From contig CAJTKE010000007.1 of the NCBI GenBank assembly GCA_910576865.1, forward strand, positions 1 to 64,000: a stretch of 64,000 nucleotides of DNA. Direction: 5' to 3'. The stretch is from an uncultured Oscillibacter sp. Its GTDB lineage: Bacteria > Bacillota > Clostridia > Oscillospirales > Oscillospiraceae. This document shows, piece after piece, positions 1-6,626 of this stretch. Position 1 is the first letter of the stretch. The number at the start of each line of letters is the position of its first letter. The notes beneath the pieces were generated by a model that saw only the letters and a program-made list of their open reading frames with translations, ran no database searches and was not told the origin of the DNA. Position numbers and translations under genes: made by a program.

Positions 1-560
1 CACCAGTACACGGGCTTGAGGCCCTTGTAGATATACCCCTTCTTGTACATCTCCCCGAAGACCTTCACCTCCTCGGCCTCGAAGCCGGGGTCCATGGTCA
101 GATAGGGGTGGTCCCAGTCGCCCACCACGCCGATGCGCTTGAAGGCCTCCCGCTGGACGTCCACATAGTGGGCGGCGAAGTCATGGCAGGCGGAGCGGAA
201 GTCGGGGATGGACATGGCCTTGTGGTTCAGCTTGTTCTGCTTGATGATGTTGGACTCGATGGGCATGCCGTGGTTGTCCCAGCCGGGGATATAGGGGGTG
301 TAGTAGCCCCGCATGGCGTAGGACCGGGTGATGATGTCCTTGATGGCCTTGTTCATGGCCGTGCCCATGTGGATGGACCCGTTGGAGAACGGGGGGCCGT
401 CGTGGAGGTTGAACAGGGGCTTGCCCTCGTTCTTTTTGAGGAGCTCGTGGTAGACGTCCTCGCTCTCCCAGCGCCTCAGCATCTCCGGTTCCCGCTTGGG
501 CAGGCCCGCCCGCATGGGGAAGTCGGTCTTCGGCAGGTTGATGGTCTTGTTGTAGTCCAT
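1..560 (-). CDS. ileS: Isoleucine--tRNA ligase, N-terminal part (runs off the left edge)
   Basis: Charges tRNA-Ile with isoleucine in the cytoplasm (class I aminoacyl-tRNA synthetase). About 186 N-terminal residues are present; the rest lies beyond base 1. The class I signature is seen as PPFSNGSIHMGT (HMGT, the HIGH motif, at residues 64-67), followed by GWDNHGMPIE near residue 93, which is typical of IleRS. The ATG at 560 has AAAGGAG about 10 nt upstream. An Ile T-box lies about 650 bp upstream on the same strand, with a 175-residue gene between, so the two genes are probably cotranscribed under T-box control. Identification is secure; only the missing C-terminus is unknown. Confidence 0.96.
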   Translation of the reverse strand, partial: MDYNKTINLPKTDFPMRAGLPKREPEMLRRWESEDVYHELLKKNEGKPLFNLHDGPPFSNGSIHMGTAMNKAIKDIITRSYAMRGYYTPYIPGWDNHGMPIESNIIKQNKLNHKAMSIPDFRSACHDFAAHYVDVQREAFKRIGVVGDWDHPYLTMDPGFEAEEVKVFGEMYKKGYIYKGLKPVYW

Positions 561-615
561 TTTGTATTACTCCTTTATAATATTGCTATTTGTATTTTAG
601 TAAGCTACCATCAAA

Positions 616-1143
616 TTAAAAATAGAAGTTTGTCCGCCAGGGCCCGCTGCCGCAGGTGTTCTGGGACACCTTGTCAATTTTCCACTCTCCGGCCTCCGGT
701 TTCAGCTCAAAGCGGCAGTCGCTGCCGAAGCCGTCGAAGGCCCGGACAATCACCACGGCCTTGCTCTTGCTTTTCATGGTGAAGACAATCTCTGCCGTTC
801 CCTTCAAGCAGGCAAAATCCGCCGGGTCTCCCATGCTCTGGCAACAGTCCCGCCGCTGGGCCAAAAGCTTTTCCGTACAGCGGGAGTCCAGCAGGGCTTT
901 GTAAGCGTCCCGGTAGTAATCCCAAAGGGCTTTGCTGTTGGGGTGGGCCTGGGTGGAGTAAATACCGCCGGGGCGTTCCGCCCGCTGCTTCTGTCCCCGG
1001 GCGCAAAACTTCTCCTCCAAGGCGCAGAGGCCCCGCAGAAGCTCTATCAACGGCGGGACGATCTCCTCCGCCAGGGGGCGGAACTTCTCCGGGGTGTCCT
1101 CAAGGGCCAGCGTAATAGTACCCGGCAGCTTCAACGTTATCAT
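616..1143 (-). CDS. Hypothetical protein, possibly NTF2-like (immunity-protein type)
   Basis: Unrecognised 175-residue soluble protein with no signal peptide or membrane segment. The C-terminal third (about 115-165) alternates strand-like stretches such as FTMKSKSKAVVIVRAF and ELKPEAGEWKID, which resembles NTF2-fold immunity proteins of the RhsIA type; this is a weak, fold-level impression. Start choice: the ATG at 1143 has GGAG directly abutting it, whereas a TTG at 1134 has the same GGAG 9 nt upstream, so TTG at 1134 may be the true start. It sits between the Ile T-box terminator and ileS with no promoter seen in front of ileS, so isoleucyl-tRNA charging probably controls it too. No toxin partner is in the window. 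Confidence 0.7.
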   Translation of the reverse strand: MITLKLPGTITLALEDTPEKFRPLAEEIVPPLIELLRGLCALEEKFCARGQKQRAERPGGIYSTQAHPNSKALWDYYRDAYKALLDSRCTEKLLAQRRDCCQSMGDPADFACLKGTAEIVFTMKSKSKAVVIVRAFDGFGSDCRFELKPEAGEWKIDKVSQNTCGSGPWRTNFYF

Positions 1144-1204
1144 CTCCAAATGGTATTTTATTAAACGCAGAATACGGTTTGTATTGTGTGCATATCCGAG
1201 AACA

Positions 1205-1484
1205 TCAAAAAACGCCTCCGTCTCCCTTTCAAGAGACGGAGGCGCTGTCATACGCTCCGCGATACCACTCTTCTTGCCGCCCCCTCGCGGGGAACGGCCC
1301 CTCATGGCCCGCCAACACGGGCCGGCGGAATAACGCCCGCCAAACGTCCTTACCTACTCGCGTCGTCTTTCAGCAGGAGGCTCCAAGGTGATTTTCGCCG
1401 CCACTCCCGGCCGCCTCGCACCAAAACGGCGGCTCTCTTGGCGGGTTGATGCGCGGCTACTCGTCCTTATCAACGCCAAATGTT
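1205..1484 (-). promoter_or_regulatory. T-box riboswitch, isoleucine specific
   Basis: Read on the minus strand. Stem I contains the GATAAGGACGAGTAG box; the specifier loop reads GAAAATCACC, with codon ATC (Ile) at 1390-1392. The T-box core AGTGGTATCGCGG (1258-1270) carries the UGGUA bulge that pairs with the tRNA 3' end. A perfect 12-bp terminator stem (1213-1224 with 1233-1244) is followed by six T residues. Uncharged tRNA-Ile should stabilise the antiterminator and allow transcription of the downstream gene and ileS. The specifier agrees with ileS, which makes the call very secure. Confidence 0.93.
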
Positions 1485-1496
1485 CAGTTGCACCTT

Positions 1497-1524
1497 ATGA
1501 TAACACGTTTTTCTCGTTTGTCAA
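1497..1524 (-). promoter_or_regulatory. Sigma-A promoter of the T-box transcript
   Basis: On the minus strand TTGACA (1524-1519), a 16-nt spacer and TATCAT (1502-1497) lie just upstream of T-box stem I. Confidence 0.7.
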
Positions 1525-1555
1525 CCAGTAAAATTGCAAATTTTCCAATGAACGC

Positions 1556-1711
1556 TCAGCGCTTTTTATGAAGGGCTTCCAGCGCCAGCTCGCCCGCAAG
1601 CTTAAAAAGGGTGTCGGACAGTACCTGCTCGATGCTCCGTCCCGCTTGCTTTGCCACCTTCTCATAAAACGCCGCCGTTTCCGCCGACAGGCGGATTTTG
1701 TATTCTTTCAT
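1556..1711 (-). CDS. Small ribbon-helix-helix-like protein (51 aa)
   Basis: Predicted 51-residue protein starting MKEYKIRLSAETAAFYEKVA. A short beta-strand (YKIRLS) followed by two helices, with a conserved-looking GRSIEQVLSD turn, fits a ribbon-helix-helix DNA-binding or antitoxin-like fold. The start at 1711 is preceded by an excellent GGGGAGGTG site. It is divergent from the broken XRE regulator at 1810, with AT-rich DNA between that carries near-repeats (TATGCGATTTTT and TATGCATTTTT), a plausible operator region. No toxin partner is obvious. Reading frame and RBS support it well; the RHH assignment is inference from sequence pattern. Confidence 0.7.
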   Translation of the reverse strand: MKEYKIRLSAETAAFYEKVAKQAGRSIEQVLSDTLFKLAGELALEALHKKR

Positions 1712-1734
1712 CGTGGTCACCTCCCCCTTACTAT

Positions 1735-1800
1735 TCTATGCGATTTTTGCATAAGAATCAATATGCATTTTTCGTATATCCTAAAATAGTAAAAAAGGAG
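1735..1800. promoter_or_regulatory. AT-rich divergent control region with direct repeats
   Basis: Between the RHH gene and the XRE remnant. Two related units, TATGCGATTTTTGCAT and TATGCATTTTTCGTAT, start about 26 nt apart. They may bind the RHH or XRE product. Inference only. Confidence 0.35.
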
Positions 1801-1809
1801 GGGGAGGCC

Positions 1810-2022
1810 ATGTATCGTCGGCTGCGGGACTTAAGAGAAGACCATGACCTGCCCCAACGGGCTCTGGCGGAGCTGCTTCATGTGTCCTAGGCAACATATT
1901 CCCGCTATGAGAGCGGTGACCTGGATATTCCCAGCGGGGCCCTGATTGCGCTGGCCAAACACTATCACACCAGCATTGACTATCTGCTGGGGATAACGGA
2001 TGATCCGCAACCTCGTTGGTGA
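1810..2022 (+). pseudogene. XRE-family HTH regulator interrupted by an in-frame TAG
   Basis: Conceptual 70-residue Cro/C1-type regulator: the HTH region (LRDLREDHDLPQRALAELLHV) is followed by SRYESGDLDIPSG and ends in the usual SIDYLLGITDD. Codon 27 is TAG (1888-1890), where family members normally have Gln (VSQATYSRYE), so a single CAG to TAG change explains it. The frame is open on both sides of the stop. The start at 1810 has an AAAAAGGAGGGGG site. Either a recent nonsense mutation, a sequencing error, or readthrough. It is divergent from the small RHH gene. Confidence 0.75.
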
Positions 2023-2058
2023 AAATCCTTCGTCTCCCAAAAAGGCCCGCCCTGTCTC

Positions 2059-2086
2059 TTGACAAAGCGGCCCGGTTTGGTATAAT
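2059..2086 (+). promoter_or_regulatory. Promoter of antisense RNA 1
   Basis: TTGACA (2059-2064), 16-nt spacer, TATAAT (2081-2086). The spacer end CCCGGTTTGG is shared with the antisense promoter at 2688-2715, showing the two units are duplicates. Confidence 0.75.
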
Positions 2087-2170
2087 GAACATGGAAGGGC
2101 GCTGCCACACGGCGGCTGGCCCTAAAGCTAAACGAGATTACCCGCTAGCCGCTCGGTGCCCGCCGGACGG

Positions 2171-2257
2171 CTAGCACGCTTTTGTGGTAAGTATCCACGT
2201 CCACATGGCGCAAAGCGCCAGGAAACGCAGTACGGCGACAAGCCGTCTCTTCCACAT
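2171..2257 (-). CDS. 28-aa hydrophobic micropeptide, candidate type I toxin (copy 1)
   Basis: Basic N-terminus (MWKRR), one hydrophobic segment (LVAVLRFLALCAMWTWIL) and the tail TTKAC, as in small membrane toxins of type I systems. The ATG at 2257 has an ideal AAGGAGG 8 nt upstream; the ATG at 2263 is too close to it. Its promoter is at 2337-2365. The homologous peptide on the opposite strand (2515-2601) shares the pattern MW(K/R)RRL..VLRFL...W...T(T/M)KAC, so the coding sequence is conserved. An antisense RNA overlaps it completely. I do not recognise the family; toxicity is untested. Confidence 0.6.
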   Translation of the reverse strand: MWKRRLVAVLRFLALCAMWTWILTTKAC

Positions 2258-2328
2258 CCGCATCACCTCCTTTTGACCGAGATCGCAGGAGATGAGCCAA
2301 CCGCTTATTGTGTGCAACAGCGTCCTTC

Positions 2329-2360
2329 CGCTCCTGATCATATCAGGAGCGCCGTTTTTT
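2329..2360 (+). terminator. Rho-independent terminator of antisense RNA 1
   Basis: Perfect 10-bp stem CGCTCCTGAT/ATCAGGAGCG, then CCGTTTTTT. The same dyad (2330-2350) overlaps the -10 of the opposing toxin promoter. Confidence 0.65.
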
Positions 2361-2365
2361 GTCAA
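2337..2365 (-). promoter_or_regulatory. Promoter of micropeptide copy 1
   Basis: On the minus strand TTGACA (2365-2360), 17-nt spacer, TATGAT (2342-2337). The leader to the ATG at 2257 is about 75 nt. Confidence 0.7.
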
Positions 2366-2390
2366 ATCCTCCCGGGCCTCATGGTGACGG

Positions 2391-2420
2391 AAAAAGGGCG
2401 CCCCGAAAGGGGCGCCCTTT
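2391..2420. terminator. Bidirectional terminator between the two toxin units
   Basis: Perfect 9-bp stem GGGCGCCCC (2396-2404) / GGGGCGCCC (2409-2417), GAAA loop, A-run on the left and T-run on the right. It ends antisense RNA 2 on the minus strand. Confidence 0.65.
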
Positions 2421-2447
2421 GACAAAAGCCGCCGGGTCTGGCAGGAT
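2419..2447 (+). promoter_or_regulatory. Promoter of micropeptide copy 2
   Basis: TTGACA (2419-2424), 17-nt spacer ending TGG (extended -10), weak -10 CAGGAT (2442-2447). Confidence 0.5.
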
Positions 2448-2514
2448 AACGGCAGAAGGATGCTGCTGCATGAAAAGGCGGTTGGCCACTCCCTTGGGAA
2501 AGGGGGTGAAGCTG

Positions 2515-2601
2515 ATGTGGAGAAGACGGCTGTACATAGTACTCCGGTTTCTGGTGTGTCTGGTCTTTTGGGCCTGCATACTGACCATGAAAGCGTGTTG
2601 A
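2515..2601 (+). CDS. 28-aa hydrophobic micropeptide, candidate type I toxin (copy 2)
   Basis: Starts MWRRRLYIVLRFL, continues with a hydrophobic stretch (LVCLVFWACIL) and ends TMKAC. AAAGGGGGTG precedes the ATG at 2515 with about 6-8 nt spacing. Same length and ends as the copy at 2171-2257 but many internal substitutions, mostly conserving hydrophobicity, which argues for selection on the peptide. The stop codon overlaps a hairpin arm of the antisense RNA. Membrane insertion is the expected activity for such peptides; not shown here. Confidence 0.6.
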   Translation: MWRRRLYIVLRFLVCLVFWACILTMKAC

Positions 2602-2687
2602 CCGTCCGGCCGGAACCCGAACGGTCAACTCTCCAAGTTGTTGACAGGTAAGGGCTGACCGCCGTGCGGCGGCGTCCTTCCATATTC

Positions 2688-2715
2688 ATTATACCAAACC
2701 GGGCGCTTTTGTCAA
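2688..2715 (-). promoter_or_regulatory. Promoter of antisense RNA 2
   Basis: Minus strand TTGACA (2715-2710), 16-nt spacer ending CCCGGTTTGG, TATAAT (2693-2688); near copy of the promoter at 2059-2086. Confidence 0.75.
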
Positions 2716-2721
2716 GAGGCC

Positions 2722-3561
2722 TCAGTACCCGATAATCAGCCCCTTCTCCATGGCGTAGAAGCTGGTGAGGCCCCGGCAGGGGAAGATCTCCACGCTCTTC
2801 ACCGGCAGGTCCCGGAGAATCTGCTCCCTCAGCTTCATGGCCCCGGGCAGGTTCTCGCAGTGGCAGAGGATGACCTCCGCCCCGGTGCAGTCCTTGCTCT
2901 CCCCCATCAGGGCGGTGATGGCCTGATAGGTTTTCTGCTCCCCCCGGGCCTTGCCCGCCACGTGGATGGTGCCCTGGGGCGTGGCGTCGGCGATGACGTG
3001 GATGCCCAGGGAGTGGAGCAGGGTGCCAATCAAGGGGCGCATCCGGCCGTTCTTGATGAGGTTGTCGAAGTTCTCCAGGGTGAAGCAGGTCCGCAAAGCC
3101 GCCTGATACAGCCGCAGCTGGGCGCAGATGTCCTCGAAGTCCCCTCCGGCCTCCAGCAGCTCCTTCGCCCGGCGGATGAGCAGGATCATGGCCCCCGCCG
3201 TGGCCTTGGAGTCGATGACGCAGATCTCCTTCTCCGGGTGCTCCTCCAGGGCCAGCTCCCGGCCCATCACCGCCGCGTTGTAGGTCCCGGAGAGGTTGGC
3301 GGAGATGGTGAAGCAGATGCTCCGGTCCGCCTCCTCGAAGCTCTTGGCGAAGGCGGCGGGAGAGGGGCAGGCGGTGGAGGCGGCGGACTTCTCCTGGGCC
3401 ATGGCCCCCAGAAGCAGGGGGATGTCCAGGGCGTCGTTGTCCAGGAACTCCCGCTCTCCCACCTGGATGCGCAGGGGCACCGTCTCAAAGAGGACGCTCC
3501 CCCCGTCGAAGCCGCTCATGCGCAGGTCGCAGCTGCTGTCGCTCACGATTTTACAAGTCAT
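2722..3561 (-). CDS. DegV family protein
   Basis: 279 residues. DegV (FakB-type) proteins bind a fatty acid and in Firmicutes can present it to the FakA kinase for incorporation into phospholipid. Seen: N-terminal KIVSDSSCDL, the family hallmark, then CPSPAAFAKSFEEA and the Ser-rich ITISANLSGTYNAA-like segment (here FTISANLSGTYN), GRMRPLIGTLLHSLG and a C-terminal GLTSFYAMEKGLIIGY. The ATG at 3561 has GGGGTG about 7 nt upstream; an in-frame GTG at 3570 is less likely. Own promoter at 3606-3634. No fakA-like gene adjoins it, so the fatty-acid role rests on family knowledge. Confidence 0.9.
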   Translation of the reverse strand: MTCKIVSDSSCDLRMSGFDGGSVLFETVPLRIQVGEREFLDNDALDIPLLLGAMAQEKSAASTACPSPAAFAKSFEEADRSICFTISANLSGTYNAAVMGRELALEEHPEKEICVIDSKATAGAMILLIRRAKELLEAGGDFEDICAQLRLYQAALRTCFTLENFDNLIKNGRMRPLIGTLLHSLGIHVIADATPQGTIHVAGKARGEQKTYQAITALMGESKDCTGAEVILCHCENLPGAMKLREQILRDLPVKSVEIFPCRGLTSFYAMEKGLIIGY

Positions 3562-3605
3562 ATAAAGCACCCCGCAATATGGTTTTTAATATCATGTCTT
3601 CTGTT

Positions 3606-3634
3606 ATCATACCGTATTCTTCCGGAGTTGTCAA
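3606..3634 (-). promoter_or_regulatory. Promoter of degV
   Basis: Minus strand TTGACA (3634-3629), 17-nt spacer, TATGAT (3611-3606). Confidence 0.7.
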
Positions 3635-3873
3635 CCGGAAACGGGAAAATCCCCGGAAAAATTTCCGCCGGGGAACGGGAATTTTTCCGGCCGGTTGCCA
3701 GTTGACATAACGATGTGGAGAACTCTGTGGATAATGTGCAAAACTCCCTTCCCGGAAGGGGTTCCAAGAGGTAACAAATCGGTTATGAAAAAGTAACAAA
3801 AGTAACATTTTCGCCGAAAACGGCGGCGGAGGCCGGGAAAGGGCGGGAAAGGGTCCCGGGGGCGGCGGGGGGC
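3635..3873. other. Intergenic stretch with two DnaA-box-like sites
   Basis: No gene seen. TGTGGATAA (3726-3734) is a perfect DnaA box in reverse orientation and TGTGGAGAA lies 12 nt before it. Two sites alone do not make an origin. Confidence 0.3.
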
Positions 3874-3902
3874 TTGAACCTGGGAAGGTCTTGTGATATA
3901 AT
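3874..3902 (+). promoter_or_regulatory. Promoter of the parE-RAYT-parC operon
   Basis: TTGAAC (3874-3879), 17-nt spacer, TATAAT (3897-3902). A small CCGGAC/GTCCGG hairpin (3920-3934) lies in the leader. Confidence 0.7.
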
Positions 3903-4010
3903 CGAACCGTTTCAAAATCCCGGACAAAGTCCGGCTTTTCCCCCCTGTATCTTGTGCCTGGGGACGAAAAAGATACATTCCCGGCGGATGCCGCCGGTTT
4001 TGGAGGAGCT

Positions 4011-6002
4011 ATGGCGAAAAAACAGGATTACGGCAACGACAGCATTTCCGCCCTGAAGGGCGCGGACCGGGTGCGGAAACGGCCCGGGGTCATCTTCGGG
4101 TCCGACGGCCTGGACGGCTGCGAGCACGCGGTCTTCGAGATTTTATCCAACTCCATCGACGAGGCCCGGGAGGGCCACGGGACCTCCATCAGCGTCACCC
4201 GCTTCCGGGACCACAGCGTGGAGGTGGAGGATGCGGGCCGGGGCTGCCCGGTGGACTGGAACGAGAAGGAGCAGAAGTACAACTGGGAGCTGGTGTTCTG
4301 CGAGCTCTACGCCGGGGGCAAGTATGACAATGTCTCCGGGGACAACTACGAGTTCTCCCTGGGCCTCAACGGCCTGGGCTCCTGCGCCACCCAGTACGCC
4401 TCCCGGTATATGGACGTCACCGTGTGGCGGGACGGGTTCGAGTACCGCCTCCGCTTTGAGCGGGGGGAGATCGTGGGGGAGCTCCAAAAGACCCCCCTGC
4501 CCAAATCCCAGGCGAAGAAGACCGGCACCCGGACCCGCTGGCTTCCGGACCTGGACGTGTTCACGGACATCGCCGTCCCGGCGGAGTACTTTCAGGACGT
4601 CTGCAAGCGGCAGGCGGTGGTGAACGCCGGGATCACCTTCCACTTCAAGAATGAGACCGGGCCGGGGACCTTTGAAGAGACGGACTTCGTCTACGAGAAC
4701 GGCGTGGCGGACTATGTCGCCGAGCTGGCGGGGGACAACAGCCTCACCTCCCCCGCCTTCTGGCAGGCGGAGAAGCGGGGCCGGGACCGGGAGGACAAGC
4801 CGGAGTACAAGGTGAAGCTCAGCGCGGCCTTCTGCTTTTCCAACCGGGTGAACGTGGTGGAGCACTACCACAACTCCAGCTGGCTGGAGCACGGGGGAAG
4901 CCCCGAGAAGGCCAGCCGCTCCGCCTTTGTCTCCGCCATCGACAAGTACCTCCGGGAGCAGGGGAAGTACCAGAAGAACGAGAGCAGGGTCACCTGGGCG
5001 GACGTGGAGGACTGCCTGATTCTGGTGACCAGCAACTTCTCCACCCAGACCTCCTACGAGAACCAGACGAAAAAGGCCATCACCAACAAGTTCGTCCAGG
5101 AGGCCATGACGGAGTTCCTCCGGTCCAACCTGGAGATCTATTTCATAGAGAACCACTTCGACGCGGAGAAGATCGCGGAGCAGGTCCTGCTGAACAAGCG
5201 GAGCCGGGAGAAGGCGGAGGAGGCCCGGCTGAGCATCAAGAAGAAGCTCAGCGGCAGCGTGGACATCGCCAACCGGGTGCAGAAGTTCGTGGACTGCCGG
5301 ACGAAGGACGTGGAGCGCCGGGAGATCTACATCGTGGAGGGCGACTCGGCCCTCGGCAGCGTGAAGCTGGCCCGGGACTCGGAGTACCAGGGCATCATGC
5401 CCATCCGGGGGAAGATTCTGAACTGCCTGAAGGCGGACTACGCCCGGATCTTCAAGAGCGAGATCATCACGGACCTCATCAAGGTCCTGGGCTGCGGCGT
5501 GGAGGTCACGAACAGGCACGCCAAGGACGTGTCCTCCTTCGACCTGGGGAATCTCCGGTGGAGCAAGGTGGTGATCTGCACCGACGGCGACGTGGACGGC
5601 TTCCAGATTCGGACCCTGGTGCTGACCATGCTCTACCGCCTGACCCCGACGCTGATCCGGGAGGGGTATGTCTATATCGCGGAAACCCCGCTGTTTGAAA
5701 TCAACTGTGGGGAGAAGACCTGGTTCGCCTACTCAGACAAGGAGAAGAACGACATCGTCCGGGAGCTGGAGGGGAAGAAATACAAGATCGACCGCTCCAA
5801 GGGCCTGGGCGAGAACGACCCGGACATGATGTGGCTGACGACGATGAACCCGGAGACCCGGCGCTTGATCCGGGTGATGCCGGAGGATGTGGAGCGGACG
5901 GCGGCGGTGTTTGACCTCCTCCTGGGGGACAACCTCCAGGGGCGGAAGGACCATATCGCGGAGAATGGGTACAAGTATCTGGAGATGGCGGACATCTCGT
6001 GA
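4011..6002 (+). CDS. parE: DNA topoisomerase IV subunit B-like (ParE/GyrB family)
   Basis: 663 residues; ATPase subunit of a type IIA topoisomerase that decatenates or relaxes DNA together with the ParC-like protein at 7275. Seen in order: GHKL ATPase region (RKRPGVIFG, ILSNSIDEA, EDAGRGCPV near 20-90; GLNGLGSCATQYAS near 120), transducer, then the TOPRIM domain with EGDSALGS (Glu443) and DGDVDG (Asp525/527/529), PIRGKILN. TOPRIM sequence is more divergent than usual (DGDVDGFQIRT instead of DADVDGAHIRT), but the metal ligands remain. The ATG at 4011 has TTTTGGAGGAG in front. The stop overlaps the start of the RAYT gene. ParE rather than GyrB because of the pairing and the absence of a GyrA-box partner. 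Confidence 0.88.
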   Translation: MAKKQDYGNDSISALKGADRVRKRPGVIFGSDGLDGCEHAVFEILSNSIDEAREGHGTSISVTRFRDHSVEVEDAGRGCPVDWNEKEQKYNWELVFCELYAGGKYDNVSGDNYEFSLGLNGLGSCATQYASRYMDVTVWRDGFEYRLRFERGEIVGELQKTPLPKSQAKKTGTRTRWLPDLDVFTDIAVPAEYFQDVCKRQAVVNAGITFHFKNETGPGTFEETDFVYENGVADYVAELAGDNSLTSPAFWQAEKRGRDREDKPEYKVKLSAAFCFSNRVNVVEHYHNSSWLEHGGSPEKASRSAFVSAIDKYLREQGKYQKNESRVTWADVEDCLILVTSNFSTQTSYENQTKKAITNKFVQEAMTEFLRSNLEIYFIENHFDAEKIAEQVLLNKRSREKAEEARLSIKKKLSGSVDIANRVQKFVDCRTKDVERREIYIVEGDSALGSVKLARDSEYQGIMPIRGKILNCLKADYARIFKSEIITDLIKVLGCGVEVTNRHAKDVSSFDLGNLRWSKVVICTDGDVDGFQIRTLVLTMLYRLTPTLIREGYVYIAETPLFEINCGEKTWFAYSDKEKNDIVRELEGKKYKIDRSKGLGENDPDMMWLTTMNPETRRLIRVMPEDVERTAAVFDLLLGDNLQGRKDHIAENGYKYLEMADIS

Positions 6003-6571
6003 ACGATTGGGCACAGAGGAAGCCCCTCCGATTGCGGGGGTATGATTACGGCAGGACGGGGTATTATTTTGTGACGGTTTGCACGGCTGTGCGGGGAGAA
6101 AACATCCTCGCGGAAATTTTTCCCGGGGATGCACCTGTAGGGGCGATTATTAATCGCCCGATTATTAATCGCCCGATTGTTAATCGCCTGATTGTTAATC
6201 CCCCGTTTATCAATCCCCCTCCCCCAAAGGTTGCCCTGACCCCTGTGGGGAAAATTACGGAACAAGCCATTTCCGAAATCCCCTCCCATTATCCAAATAT
6301 AAAGGTAGACACATATGTCGTTATGCCGGACCATGTTCACATGATTTTGGAAATCCACGCAACGGGGGACGGGCGGCTGATAGCCGCCCCTACGGGGATG
6401 GATTTATCGAAGGTCATACAGCAATTTAAACGAGTGGTTTCAAAAACTGCCGGTTTTTCCATCTGGCAGCGCAGCTATTACGACCACATCGTCCGCAATC
6501 GAGAAGACCTGGAAAACATCCGCCAATACATCCAGACCAACCCTCAGAAATGGATATTGAGCAAGGAATAA
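5999..6571 (+). CDS. REP-associated tyrosine transposase (RAYT, Y1/HUH family)
   Basis: 190 residues; single-domain HUH nuclease related to IS200 transposases, thought to mobilise or process REP sequences. HUH pair is His112/His114 (MPDHVHMILEI) and the nucleophile is Tyr160 or Tyr161 (WQRSYYDHIVRN). Start GTG at 5999 overlaps the parE stop (GTGA), with GGAGATGG about 12 nt upstream; translation coupling is likely. Two REP-type sequences lie inside the reading frame (6137-6160 and 6371-6393), and five tandem 15-nt units (6144-6218) encode an I/V-N-R-P repeat. Several REPs with the same stem are scattered over the window. Its place inside the parE-parC operon is odd. Confidence 0.85.
   Translation: MNDWAQRKPLRLRGYDYGRTGYYFVTVCTAVRGENILAEIFPGDAPVGAIINRPIINRPIVNRLIVNPPFINPPPPKVALTPVGKITEQAISEIPSHYPNIKVDTYVVMPDHVHMILEIHATGDGRLIAAPTGMDLSKVIQQFKRVVSKTAGFSIWQRSYYDHIVRNREDLENIRQYIQTNPQKWILSKE
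6137..6218 (+). repeat. REP-like palindrome plus five tandem 15-nt units inside the RAYT gene
   Basis: GTAGGGGCG opens a REP-type stem; its AT-rich middle is then repeated as CGATTATTAATCGCC and variants at 6144, 6159, 6174, 6189 and 6204. The unit is a multiple of three, so the frame is kept. Confidence 0.7.
6371..6393. repeat. REP element inside the RAYT gene
   Basis: GGGCGGCT-GATA-GCCGCCC followed by CTAC. The 23 bases are identical to the REP at 25940-25962. In frame it codes for GRLIAAPT between the HUH and Tyr motifs. Confidence 0.8.
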
Positions 6572-6626
6572 CCACCACGCCAAAGAAGAAACCGCCCAAT
6601 CCCTCACGTCTACAGGAGGCCCCGAA

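Larger units (their letters stand above)
2092..2360 (+). ncRNA. Candidate antisense RNA antitoxin 1
   Basis: Predicted from a consensus promoter at 2059-2086 to a rho-independent terminator at 2329-2360 (CGCTCCTGAT/ATCAGGAGCG stem, then TTTTTT). It would be complementary to the whole predicted mRNA of the 28-residue peptide at 2171-2257. An internal hairpin (GCTAGCCG 2144-2151 with CGGCTAGC 2168-2175) followed by ACGCTTTT could end a shorter form of about 90 nt. The counterpart RNA at 2391-2681 keeps this hairpin with a different stem (GTTGACCG/CGGTCAAC), i.e. compensatory change. Function as a type I antitoxin is inference. Confidence 0.55.
2391..2681 (-). ncRNA. Candidate antisense RNA antitoxin 2
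   Basis: Predicted from the minus-strand promoter at 2688-2715 to the hairpin at 2396-2417 with T residues at 2395-2391. It covers the entire predicted mRNA of the peptide at 2515-2601. An internal hairpin (2597-2604 with 2632-2639) followed by ACGCTTTC matches the position of the hairpin in antisense RNA 1. Type I antitoxin role is inference. Confidence 0.55.

Noticed and set aside
3714..3734. DnaA-box pair as a replication origin
   Set aside because: Only one perfect and one imperfect box, no AT-rich unwinding region, no dnaA/dnaN nearby.
6144..6218. Tandem 15-nt repeats as a possible CRISPR or satellite
   Set aside because: No spacers, unit is in frame within the RAYT gene, and starts from a REP stem; it is a local expansion.
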